64,000 nt of DNA from Eublepharis macularius (lineage: Eukaryota > Chordata > Lepidosauria > Squamata > Eublepharidae). Positions 41,526-52,172 of the stretch are shown here, piece after piece. Position numbers and translations under genes: made by a program. The notes under the pieces were generated by a model, which had not been told where the DNA came from, searched no databases, and worked only from the letters and a program-made list of their open reading frames with translations. The DNA lies in NCBI RefSeq assembly GCF_028583425.1, contig NC_072807.1, forward strand, positions 33,733,001 through 33,797,000, written 5' to 3'. Every line of letters starts with the position of its first letter. Within the stretch, counting starts at the first letter, position 1.

Positions 41526-42345
41526 ACACGCACGTACTTCATGAAAATAGTTCACTTGCTTCCATAATAGGAGTCTGTTACCTATTTCTTGCTATTAGCT
41601 CTTCCCTCACGTCCGCTTTGTTCTTTTATAAATCTGGAGTTGAGTCATTACATTTTTGGAAACCTATTGTCCCAAGAAAGAAAGTCACCTTTCTACTCAA
41701 TTCTGCCTCTTGGTAAGACACAATTGTTTTGTTTTCTGTTTCAGTAGCCTTCCTTTCCTTTCCAGACTAACCAATTCAAATATTCAAACATTTCCTTCCT
41801 GGTGACATCAAGAAACTAAAAAAAGTCCCTGAGTCCTATATGATACAATGCCACATTTTTCCAATTGTTTCCTGTTTCCCTCTTGAATGATAAAGGTCAC
41901 TTCCCATTAGCGGAAACACGACAGAATTTTTAAAACATTAAAGGAGAAAGGAAAAGCATTCAGCTTTGATATTTTATATATATGAATGCATATAGATGTT
42001 TCTTTACAGAAACATCCTTAGGTGGAGACACTGCATGGGTTGCGCAATTCTGCGAAGGGTGCATGCAATTTCTAATAATATCGTTTATACAGAAGGAGTC
42101 TCCCCTTCCTCACTTAACAATGGCTTTCCTCTATTCATAGATCAGAGTGGAGATGTTTCCTATAACATGAATGCAGCACTGCTTTGATTCAGAGGTGAAG
42201 CAATTTAATCCCATCATTCCCAATTGGCTACACTATCTGAAACCAGAAATTGTGGCTTGAGCAATGAGACATGAGAAGATATTCAGTCAAAAGATATTTG
42301 TGTTCCAAACGTCATGGCTTTTGAAGAACCAGGATACATGTGTAA
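41526..42345. other. Intergenic, nothing recognised
   Basis: AT-rich. No gene or repeat identified. Confidence 0.45.
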
Positions 42346-42650
42346 TTAAAAGTGCCATCCTAAGGAGGTCTGCTCAAAATCCAACTGAGGTCTATTCAGT
42401 GAGGCTTACTCCTAGGAAAGACTTCTTAGGATTGCATTTTTAGGACATCCCTACACCTGAATTTGGGCACTGACCTTCATGAATGAACTTTTTAGAGACC
42501 CATGGATGGAACCAAGGTATGGTTCAAACATAATAATACATAGAATTTATGAAGCATTTCCCACTGTGTCATTCTAAGCGGAGTTTACACTCTTTTACAT
42601 CCACTGGGTTTACAAGGGTATAATTCTTCTTAGGATGGCGCTGTTAGTGT
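42346..42650. repeat. Two degenerate family E MITE remnants
   Basis: agtgccatcctaaggaggtc ... ttcttaggattgcat (42349-42440) and gtgtcattctaagcggag ... cttaggatggcgctgt (42567-42648) mirror the CAGTGCAATCCTAA ends. Confidence 0.5.
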
Positions 42651-42695
42651 TCAAAGCACACACACATTCACATATAGTGTTCACACACACTCACG

Positions 42696-43256
42696 TGTAA
42701 GCTGCCTTATACTGAATGAGACCATTGGTCCATCAAGATCTGGATTGTCTCCTCAAACTCAAACTGACAATGCCTCTCCAGGGTCTCAACAGAAGTCTTT
42801 CACGTCACCTACCATATCCTTTTAAGTGGAGATTAGAGGCGAGCATGAACCAAAATATGAACCAAAGTTCATCACGAACTGGGCCACTTCGTCGTTTACA
42901 AACAGGTGGTTTGTCAGAGCCCATTTCTGACAAACCATTAGGCTGGTTTGTTTGGTTCACTTTTTGGTTCATCACCGCAGACAGTCTGGCGCCGATCAAT
43001 CAGTTTCCTAGGCAATGTGGGGAGGGGCTTTCTGCAGACCTTCTGCTGCCCTGAAAGTGATATTTTCATGACAGGAAGTGATGTTTTCACGAACCAGGGC
43101 AAGATCATGAAAGTTCGTGGTTCACGAAACGTGACGAACCACAAACTGCGCGGTTCAGAATTTTCCCGGTTCGTGCCCACCTCTAGTGGAGATGCTGTGG
43201 ATTGAACCTGTGATCTGCATGCCGAGCAGAGTCTTTTCCACAGAGCCCCATCCCAT
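42696..43256 (-). mobile_element. tRNA-Ala-type SINE, split by a hAT MITE
   Basis: gctgccttatactgaatgag and attggtccatcaagatctgg on one side; gattgaacctgtgatctgca and agagccccatccc on the other. Antisense copy of the SINE at 44.9 kb. Confidence 0.8.
42834..43185. mobile_element. hAT MITE family C, copy 2
   Basis: TAGAGGCGAGCATGAACC to GTTCGTGCCCACCTCTA with a perfect 8-bp duplication GTGGAGAT, inside the SINE. Confidence 0.95.
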
Positions 43257-43260
43257 CCCA

Positions 43261-44240
43261 AATCAAACATAACCATGTCGTAACAGCCTCAGGCTGAGAT
43301 GATCTGAACTGCCTGCCTTTCAGATGACATACGTCTTTCTTAGCAGCTGTGTTACAACGGCTCTGTAGTTTGTCATTATATTAATGGATTTATGGGATCC
43401 TCCCTCATCCCCAGTTCACAGCCAATAATTAAAAGCTTCCACGTTCCAAAGCCAAAACTGGAATTGCTCATTAAGTCAGAATCATCAGTGAAGAATTTTG
43501 CTCTTCCCTGAAATCTTGTGGGATCTATAACAAGCTGAGGCTTCTTATGGAAGTGAAAAACAGTAAGCATCTCTCTGTGCTGGCATGAATGGAGGGTGTG
43601 ATCCCCCCGCCCCATGGTTGTTCATGTGGTAACAAGATGTGGTTAGTTTCTAATGTTGGAATGATGCCCAAAAGTGTAAGTGATTGATCCCATTGCAGGT
43701 GAAAGGGAGAGGCCAATATGTTTATCATAAGATCTGAAGTCAACCTCCATCTGCGCTCACCCAATCTGACTTTTAGTTCGAAAGAGTGATTCATGAGGGT
43801 GTGTGTGTGTGACGTACACTCTGACTCAAATGTGTCCTAGATACAGTGGTCACCAGAGATATCTGCCCTTTATTTCAGTTGAGGAAACACATAGCTTTAT
43901 AAAGACTGCCTAGGACCTGTTCTCAGGGTGGACAATTCTTGCCAGTCAAAGTGGGTGGTGTCTGCCACCTACTGGCAAAGGAGGGGAAAAACTAATCCAT
44001 TGAGGTGGCATGTACTGGGGAGGGGCAGAAAATACCTTTCTGTAAATTCTCCTAATTAGAATATTTTTGCATGGAATTTTAATTCACAGAACTTGAATTC
44101 TCCAGGGTTCTCAATAACACATTTTTGCAGTCTGCAAAAGTATTGCATTTGTCAAGTCAACGTTCCTTAAGATTAATAATGTTGGACAATTAGTTTTGTC
44201 ACCCTTGTGCTAATTGTGGATGTACATGCAGCCTTATCAA
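43261..44240. other. Intergenic, nothing recognised
   Basis: No gene or repeat identified beyond a short (TG)n at 43799. Confidence 0.45.
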
Positions 44241-44243
44241 AAA

Positions 44244-44727
44244 ACAACAACATTTGATGCATATACTGCCCTTCAGGTCAACTTAATGCCCACTCAGAGT
44301 GGTTTACAAAGTGTGTTATTATTATCCTGACAACAATCACTCTGTGAGGTGGGCGGGGCTGATGGCCAAGCTACAAGTGATGAATTACACAGGTTGGATA
44401 CTTGTCAGCTTCCCTCAAGTTTTGATGGGAAATGTAGGCATCCTGGTCTTGCAGCTTGGCTCTCCAACTGCTGTCCAATGGACTTTTCAACTGTCACTTG
44501 TCCAACATTCTGCCAAGCTGCCTACATTTCCCACCAAAACTTGAGGGAAGCTGACAAGTGCCCAACCTGTGTCAGGTGTCACTTGTAGTTTGGCCCTGAG
44601 AGAGCTCTGAGAAGCTGCAGCTAGACCCAAGGTCACCCAGCTGGCTTCAGGCAGAGGAGTGGGGAACCAAACCCGGTTCTCCAAATTAGAGTCCTGCCGC
44701 TCTTAACCACTACATTAAACTGGCTTT
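44244..44727 (-). mobile_element. tRNA-derived SINE type 1, split by family A MITE
   Basis: atactgcccttcaggtcaac to gaggtgggcggggctga, then gagagctctgagaagctgca to ccactacattaaactggctt. The parts rejoin exactly once the MITE is discounted. Confidence 0.88.
44363..44596. mobile_element. Fold-back MITE family A, long form, copy 9
   Basis: TGGCCAAGCTACAAGTGATG to TAGTTTGGCCC between TGA copies, inside the SINE. 234 bases like copies 5 and 7. Confidence 0.92.
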
Positions 44728-44921
44728 GTGGTTCTTTGTTTGCCTGGGACAATGAGGAGCAAAGAGGGGCTATATTTACCTGAAAAGGGGGATCTGACTT
44801 TCCCCAAAATGCAGCATGGATATCATTTCCCCCTCCTCCAATCTGCTTTTGATGTTCTTTCAGGAAAGAAGGGGGCATCTCATTTTTTAAAATCTAACGC
44901 CAGGGAGAGTCAGGCTCACTT

Positions 44922-45370
44922 GTGGGAGGGGCCATAGCTCAGTAGCAAAGCATCTACTCTGCATGCGGAAGGTCCCATTCCCTGGAATCTCCAGCTAAAA
45001 GAGAGTAGGTGATGTGAAATAACAACAACAACAATAATAATAACAACCAGACCTTAACTGGAGATGCTGGAGAGCTGCTGTCAGTCAGAGTGGACAACAT
45101 TGACCTTGATGGGCTGATGGGCTGCTTCTAGAGTCACCAACCTCCAGGTGGTGGCTGGAGATCTCCCTGAATTACAACTGATCTCCAGGCCACAGAGATC
45201 AGTTCCCCTGGAGAAAATGGTGGCTTTGGAGGGTGGACTCTAGGGCATTATACCCTGCTGAAGCCCCTCCCTTCCCAAACCTTCCTCTCTCCAGGTGTCA
45301 ACTCCAAAATCTCCAGGTATTTTCCAACCTAGAGCTGGCAACCCTCGCTGCTTCATGTGGTGTCTTCAGG
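44922..45370 (+). mobile_element. tRNA-Ala-type SINE, split by hAT family G
   Basis: ggggccatagctcagtagca and ctgcatgcggaaggtccc resemble a tRNA-Ala head with A and B boxes. The body includes gagagctgctgtcagtcaga and a later AAC/AAT tract. The 3' end resumes after the hAT copy. Confidence 0.82.
45129..45346. mobile_element. hAT MITE family G, copy 4
   Basis: tagagtcaccaacctccagg to gagctggcaaccctc with a perfect 8-bp duplication GCTGCTTC, inside the SINE. Confidence 0.92.
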
Positions 45371-45439
45371 TGTTCAATGAAACTTACATCACAGTGGGAA
45401 GAGTTAAATGCCTTCTTCCACCATGTCGAATCTCAAAGG

Positions 45440-45447
45440 GAATAAAA

Positions 45448-45502
<55 letters not shown>

Positions 45503-45505
45503 GTA
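45440..45505. repeat. (AATA)n microsatellite
   Basis: About 15 tetranucleotide units. Confidence 0.95.
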
Positions 45506-45556
45506 AATATTAAACTGGTACCTCCTTGCTCAATACAGAAAAAATATCCTGAATGC

Positions 45557-45831
45557 AGGGCTTTTTTTCAGTGGGAACGCTGTGGAACGGAGTTCTGGCA
45601 CCTCTTAAAAATGGTCACATGGCCTGTAGCCCTGCCCCCTGATCTCCAAACAAACTCCCCTCTGTCTGGAAATCGGGGACAGGGCCACCGGCCTTGTGCC
45701 CATTTTCGCCGAGGGCAATTTAAACTTTAAAAAACACCCCCCTTGTTCCAGCTGACCCAAAGTGACGTCATTGTGCGGTCTTGAGTTCCACCACTGAGTT
45801 CCACCACCTCTTTCCCAGAAAAAAAGCCCTG
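45557..45831. mobile_element. hAT MITE family B, copy 3
   Basis: CAGGGCTTTTTTTC to AAAAAAAGCCCTG. Flanking 8-mers CCTGAATG and CCTGCATG differ at one base. Confidence 0.92.
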
Positions 45832-45839
45832 CCTGCATG

Positions 45840-46303
45840 TCTCTACTGCTTTTCTAAACAGATATTCAAAGCCTTTTACAGCAAACAAAATTACAATTTT
45901 AAATCATAAAGACACACCAAATATTGAATGAGAATTAAAAAATAGCTGTAGCGATCTGCTCGATTTTATTGTTGTTACCCCTGCCCCACAGTCCACCCTC
46001 TCCCCTAAAACTGCCGTTTTCTTTGCCTTTGGCATTTTCTCCCATTTCAAAAAATATTCTACTTTCTGGATATAAGACATCTATCAGTTCAGCCACAGGG
46101 GAACCTTGTACAATGGACTTCTTAAAAACCTCTATAGGAGAACACAATTTCGTTTTTTCCTCCTCCTCTTTCAGTTTCACGCACATGCACACACACACAA
46201 CCTTTCATTCTTCTACTTTGGCTGTCATTATTGCCCTTGAATTGAATTTCGTGTTCTGTTCCTTCGTGACCCCATTTTGGTTATCCAACCACTGGGTTTC
46301 TAA
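45840..46303. other. Intergenic, nothing recognised
   Basis: Pyrimidine-rich. No gene or repeat identified. Confidence 0.45.
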
Positions 46304-46409
46304 GGGCCAAGCTACACATGACGAATGACACTTGAACAGCAAGTGTATTTTTGCCCTCCACTCAATCTACTTGCCGTTCAAGTGTCATTCGTCATGTGTA
46401 GCTTGGCCC
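46304..46409. mobile_element. Fold-back MITE family A, copy 10
   Basis: GGGCCAAGCTACACATGACG to TAGCTTGGCCC. Flanks TAA and TCA, duplication not exact. Confidence 0.88.
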
Positions 46410-47140
46410 TCAGTTGCTCCGTTCTTCACTTCCTTCTTTTATAAAATGGCATATTTTTCCTCTGCTTCCTTCTGCTTCTCTTCACTGTACTCTGTATGAG
46501 GCATCTATGTTGTCATTTTTTTTTTGTTTGCTATAGTTCCAAATATCTTTTAAATTTGTTTTAGAAACATGAATGTTTCTTTCCCTCCCCTCCAAATGTA
46601 TTTTCACACCTTTTTAATGCCAGTATTTATTGAATTAATATTAGTGTCTGGTAATAGCACTTAAAGGGCTATTTGCCAGTTTATTTATTTGTTTTCCTTG
46701 TGGATAGGTTTGTTTTTTATGTTATATACATGTTTTATTCTACCTCTGGATGGAATTATGCTTTTAAACACACACAAACAATTATTTTTCTTCATTGGAT
46801 TTATCTATATTTTCTAAATTGCTAGTTGTTCCGTTTTTCAGTGCGGGCATTCCTGTCAACTACCCCCCCCTCATAAACTTTCAGTGCAGAAATTGCTATT
46901 AACCATATCTCCCCTCGCAGATTTTGTTTTCTTTCCACCTCACAGAATTTGTTTCTTCAGCGCAAATACTGCTGTCAGACATTTCCCCCCTCACATAATT
47001 TTCTTCCCACCTCACAGACTTTCTATTTCTTCAGTGCAACTATTGCTGTCAGCCATTTCTCTCCTCTCAGAATTTCTCTTTCTGAGTTCGTGTTTCTTTC
47101 TCCATCTCATTCTTCGACGGCAGCCTTTCTCCAAGGAGTT
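46410..47140. other. Intergenic, CT-rich with a loosely repeated block
   Basis: Between 46884 and 47090 a block with cagaatttc / cttccacctcaca / gctgtcagcc recurs about three times at roughly 75-base spacing. No gene. Confidence 0.45.
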
Positions 47141-47144
47141 CTGG

Positions 47145-47305
47145 GCAGCATACATTGTCCTTTCCCTCTGTCCTTCTTCCTCTTATGCTCACAGCAACCT
47201 TGTGAGGTAGGTTCGATTGAAAGAGAGCAACTGACTCCGGGTCACCCAGTGAAGTCCGTGGCTGAATGATATTTGAACCCAGATCCATACACTACACAAC
47301 ACTAC
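47145..47305 (-). mobile_element. MIR/CORE-like SINE, antisense
   Basis: cacagcaaccttgtgaggta, gggtcacccagtgaag and gatatttgaacccagatcc. Same body as the copy at 25.8 kb. Confidence 0.65.
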
Positions 47306-47602
47306 ATTCCTATATTTTATTTTGTCTTCTGACAATTGAAAAATTCCTCTCCTAATATAAATGACTTGGTTTTCTGAGCCCTAGTGCTCTATTTTCTTCT
47401 TTCCTCTCAATATATACATTCTACTTCATAGCTCTTTTTACAAATTTGGTGCCCCCCCAGCCTTTTCTCTGTGTTGGGAATAGCTTTCATTCTTCAACAT
47501 GTACAACTACCTGTTTTGTATCACACTTCAGCTACATTTTCCTCTGCAGCTCAAAAACTGGCCTGGGCCTCAGGTTATATAACCTTCCTTTTCTCACAAA
47601 GC

Positions 47603-48103
47603 TAGGGTTGCCAGCTCCAAGTTGGGAAGTTCCCAGAGATCTGGGGGGGGGGAGTTTTAAACCTGGAGAAACTTGGAGAAAGTGGAGTTTGGGGAGGGAA
47701 AGGACCTTGGCATGGCATAATTCCATAGAGTCCACCCCCCAAAGTAGCCATTTTCTCCAGGGGAACTGATCTCTGTGGCCTGGAGACCAGTTGTAATTCC
47801 AGGAGATCTCCAGCCACTACCTGGAGGCTAAGCAACGAGGGTACCCCCGATATACACTCTGTTAGAAACCCAGCAACTCAGGAGGAGTTGATTCTAATGC
47901 AGTATGAAATATATACAATTTAATAAAGTGCTAAGTGCAAAAACAATGTGTCAATCAATGTCATAAGTATCAATCTCATAAATACTTCATACACTACATT
48001 TCATATACATCATTAATAAATAGTAAAAGGAATACAGAACTAGCAGCTATATAATCATGTGCATAGTTCATACAGTGTCTATACCTGGAGGCTGGCAACC
48101 CTA
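47603..48103. mobile_element. hAT MITE family G, copy 5, carrying a 253-bp insert
   Basis: tagggttgccagctccaagt to gaggctggcaaccct with a perfect 8-bp duplication CACAAAGC around the whole 501 bases. The insert at 47830-48082 separates the body from its right end. Confidence 0.92.
47830..48082. mobile_element. Unclassified 253-bp insertion with 11-bp target duplication
   Basis: Bracketed by acctggaggct (47819-47829 and 48083-48093). Content is AT-rich, with an AATAAAG at about 47921, but with no recognisable ends. It entered a hAT MITE, so it is younger than that copy. Confidence 0.65.
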
Positions 48104-48464
48104 CACAAAGCCCATCACATTTCTGAACCAACGGGAAGCATGGAAACTGGTCAGTAGATGTTCCATTCAAATAGGAAAAATTTCCGTGCCCCTTAGCAGC
48201 AGCAGCCCTACACCCTCCCAAGCGTCTTTTAAATCTGCTCCAGTTATAGGGAGGCATGAATTCTCTCCTGTTGGGTCATATCCCTTATTCCAGAAGCCCT
48301 GAAGAATTTGACTGTGGGGAGCATTGAACCTATCCTGCACCTTTGGTCCACTCATTCTGTAACTGCTTGTTTGCTCTTAAATGAGGGAGGGAGGGAGGAT
48401 GGGATGCCGGGCACTCGCTTTGCCGGGTGCTCAGTATCCTTGAGAAAGCACTCGGCCACACTGC
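48104..48464. other. CYP11A1 upstream region
   Basis: No repeat recognised. Contains a GGGA-repeat (48384-48396) and a TCAAGGAT-type motif on the minus strand at about 48437-48444, reminiscent of an NR5A1 half-site. Confidence 0.35.
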
Positions 48465-48483
48465 TATAAGAGCCAGACCTTGC
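48465..48483 (+). promoter_or_regulatory. Candidate CYP11A1 core promoter: TATA-like box and SF-1-like site
   Basis: TATAAG at 48465 lies 94 bases before the ATG, which would give a start site near 48495 and a 5' UTR of about 65 bases. Directly after it agaccttgc reads GCAAGGTCT on the minus strand and holds the CAAGGTC core bound by NR5A1/SF-1, the known driver of CYP11A1. SF-1 sites normally sit upstream of TATA, so this placement weakens the call. Confidence 0.4.
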
Positions 48484-48558
48484 AGAAGTTGAATCATTCT
48501 GAAGAAGTTTTGCCTCCCAAGCTGATTCTCCCCCTTTCCTTTTTCTTTCTTTCTTTCA

Positions 48559-48848
48559 ATGTTAGCCAGAAATAGTCTGCGCATTCCAGCACTGGGCAAT
48601 CCCAGCTGCTTTCGGACCTTGTGGCCGGCTGAAGATACTCAACTCCTTGGCTACCATGGGATTCACACCATCTCTGGGGAGGTGTATCCTTCGTCTCTTC
48701 AAGGGAAAGTAGCCAGGCCATTCAACGAATTGCCGGGCAACTGGAAAACCAGCTGGCTCAACTTGTATCGCTTCTGGCAGGAAGATGGTTTCCGCAATGT
48801 TCACAACATTATGGTCCACAGATTCCAGAAATTTGGGCCAATTTACAG
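48559..48848 (+). CDS. CYP11A1: CYP11A1 exon 1 (mitochondrial presequence, N-terminus)
   Basis: ATG chosen because MLA-R matches the human MLAKG start and the 96 codons run in frame to FQKFGPIYR. Arg is split by donor gtaaga. The presequence is diverged, as usual. Confidence 0.96.
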
Positions 48849-51800
48849 GTAAGAAAAGGCTACCTTTGCTATCCTCCACCACTCTTTAAGCATCTTCAGG
48901 TGCTTTGTTCAGAAACTCAGGGCCAAACTACAAGTGATGAATGACACTTGAACGGCAAACGTATCCCTCCCTGTTCACTTGTCCTCCACTTGCTCTCCAC
49001 TCCATCCACTTGCCATTCAAGTGTCATTTGTCACTTGTAGCTTGGCTCTCAGTTTGCTATCAGAATTTAATTGTGAGATTAAATCAGTCTTATGTGATTT
49101 CCTTTCTGCTGGCAGATATTCACCCAGAAACAACTTGCTCTGTTGCCACATTCTTTGCTCTCATGGTTTCTTTAAGCCAATATAGAGACTGAATTTAGTC
49201 TGTAATGTTTTGTTTTAATATTTTATTACCTTGAACTTTTTATTTGTGACTGTATTGTTTTTGCTCAAGAAGACCTTTGGTCAGAGGAGTGTAATAACAA
49301 GGGGAATTAAACAAATCTTAGTTAATCAATTACATATCATCCATTGATTAATCCTTCATTCTCAAGGGGGGGTAGGAACCATTGCTGGATCAGACCCATA
49401 TCAATCTAGTATCCTGTTTCCAACAGAGGGTAGCTAAACACCTTTGGCAGTTATATTTCTTCATCCCCCCCAGCCCTTGCTCCCATCTCTGAAATTTTAG
49501 TTTAATGTAATTCAAATGATCGTATTTGTTATCATTTTTACTGAGTTGTTTAAACACATTGAGCAAAAAAAAAGTCTATTCCAATGAAAGCTCCTTTTAT
49601 TTTTGATATTTTCCCCTCAGCTGCCTCTGTGGAATATCGGACACATGTTTACAACATCTGGAATACTCGTAGGGATAAAAGAAAATGTGGGAGGGGGATT
49701 TCAGGAAAAAACATAACAATGCTTAGAGGTCTCTGGCAGAGTGAGGTTTTTCTCTGCTCTGTTGTTTTGAGATCCTTTAAACTGGAGATATCAGGGACTG
49801 GGAACCTCTTGCACAAAATGAGCTTTACCCATCAGCTTTGACCTCGTTCCCAAAGTATTTGGAATAAAGAACTTAAGACACTGCACTGCATGACCTCCAC
49901 GCAGCCTTCAATCATGAAGTATTGCCTGCTCTTTTTTAAATGTTCAGACATTTTTTAATCATAGTGGTGGGGAGAATGTCTGATTTTTTTGTTTTTGTTT
50001 TCTGGGAAGCTTAATTTTAAAACTTGTGCTTTGGCTAGAAAAGCTCAAACTAGTCATTGGCAGTGAGGCGGCATTACACATAAACTATTCTTCCACAAAT
50101 TATAACATTCTAGCCCTTTTCATTGTGAAGATATGCTTTCCCTTTATAGTTCTGCTCCTGCCCCCCCACCCCACCCCCAGCTCACTTTTGTTTTTAAATG
50201 AAAGTCTAGAATTTGGACCACCTTTTAGAACGATGGCTATAACGTTATAGTATCAGACTAACAGAAGGGTGCTTGCAGCATTACTGGTTAATCCTTTGGT
50301 CTGTTTTCACGTAAAAGTTATGCTGCTTTTTATCAGCTGGGGAAAGATATGGAAAGGATTTGGGAACCTCACTTTTCTTCCATGCTTGAAAATGCAACTT
50401 GGGGGAGGGTGATTTTTGAGCTTAAAGGGGAACAGAGGAGGAAGGAATGGAATGCAATCTCTCCAAATGCTCTCGATCTATTCAGAGCATAGTAGTAAAA
50501 AGTCCAGTAGCAACTTTAAGATTAACCAACTTTATTGTAGCATAAGCTTTCGAGAACCACAGCTCTCTTCGTCAGATTCTCGAAAGGTTCTCGAAAGCTT
50601 ATGCTACAATAAAGTTGGTTAGTCTTAAAGGTGCTACTGGACTCTTTACTATTTTGCAACTACAGACTAACACGGCTAACTTCTCTGATTCAAAGCTTAG
50701 TCACTCCTAGGATGTTCGGGGTAAAAACAAACCCGTGGAAGAAAGGCTCCTACTTCTCTGTTGAATGTGTGGGTTGATGAACTTCAGCCGCTGTCTTCTC
50801 CAATGGCTGCAAGACAAGCTAGGGCTGGGGAAATGTATCTCTTTCTCTTCTTTGCAGGGAGAAACTGGGCAATTACGAGAGCGTCAATATCATTGATCCT
50901 GAAGACGCTGCTACTGTTTTTAACACAGAAGGCCTGTATCCAGAGAGGTTCAGTGTTCCTTCTTGGATGGCCTACCGTGACTTCCGGAACAAGCCATACG
51001 GAGTGCTTCTCAAGTAAGATCCTGCAAAATGTGAACGAGAGGAGGATACTTTGAAAAAATATTGACCGTTTTCCTAATCTAATGATTGTGGCACATGGGG
51101 TGGGCATTTTTGACATGTGCATGGACAAATGCCCAGATAATGTCACAGACAGGGCTTTTTTTCAGCTGGAACGCAGGGGAACGGAGTTCCAGAGCCTCTT
51201 GAAAGTGGTCACATGGCTGGTGGCCCCGCCCCCTGATCTCCAGACAGAGGGGAGTTTAGATTGCCCTCCGTGCTGCTTGGCGGTGCGGAGGGCAATCTCA
51301 ACTCCCCTCTGTCTGGAGATCAGGGGGCGGGGCCACCAGCCATGTGACCATTTTCTCCAAGGGCAACCTACTGAGTTCCACCACCTCTTTTCCCAGAAAA
51401 AAAGCCCTGGTCACAGATATGATAAAAAAATTCCTTCCAGCTATGCATGCCCCTTGCCAGTCCTATCCATTAAAAGGACCTAGGAATTTTGTCTCTAGTT
51501 AGGGGGAAAGGGACATGCAGAGCTGATGTTCTTTTTCTTAATTTACTAGGAAAGGTGAAGCTTGGCGCCATGACCGCCTGACCCTGAACAAAGAAGTCCT
51601 GTCTCCTCGGGCCATGGACAAATTTGTGCCTCTCCTGAATGAGGTGGGAGAAGACTTTGTCAAGCGTGTCTACATGCAAATCGAGAGGAGTCAACAGGGA
51701 AGATGGACAGCTGACTTGACCAACGAGCTTTTTCGTTTTGCCCTTGAGTGTGAGTCAGTGCGTGTGTGTGTGGGTGCTTTGGGGTTGTTTATGCTGATGG

Positions 51801-52140
51801 ATGGGAGGGTTTTGAAGTGCTTGGAAGACTTTGGAAGGCATACTTTGGTCTCGGTTTGTTACATGAGGTGACATGTTTTTGTGAAGAGTTTTGTCCCACT
51901 CCAACTATGTGCATCCCATTTCTACACTGCTAACTTAATATTGCTCTGATCTGGATGGCTCAGGCTAGCCTGATCTCATCAGATTTCAGAAGTTAAGCAG
52001 GGTCTGCCCTGGTTAGAACTTGGATGGGAGACCACCAAGAGGTCTAGGGTTGCTTTGCACGCAATGGCAAACCCCTTCTGTTCATCTCTTGCTTTGCAAT
52101 TCCTATGGGGTTGCCATAATTTGGCTGCAACTTGAGTGCA

Positions 52141-52172
<32 letters not shown>

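Noticed and set aside
44928-44985. Functional tRNA-Ala gene
   Set aside because: Only the promoter-like 5' half resembles a tRNA. It continues into a SINE body, and antisense copies occur elsewhere.
47446-47769. 107-codon open frame as a gene
   Set aside because: Overlaps a hAT MITE and a CT-rich stretch, with no domain or splice context.
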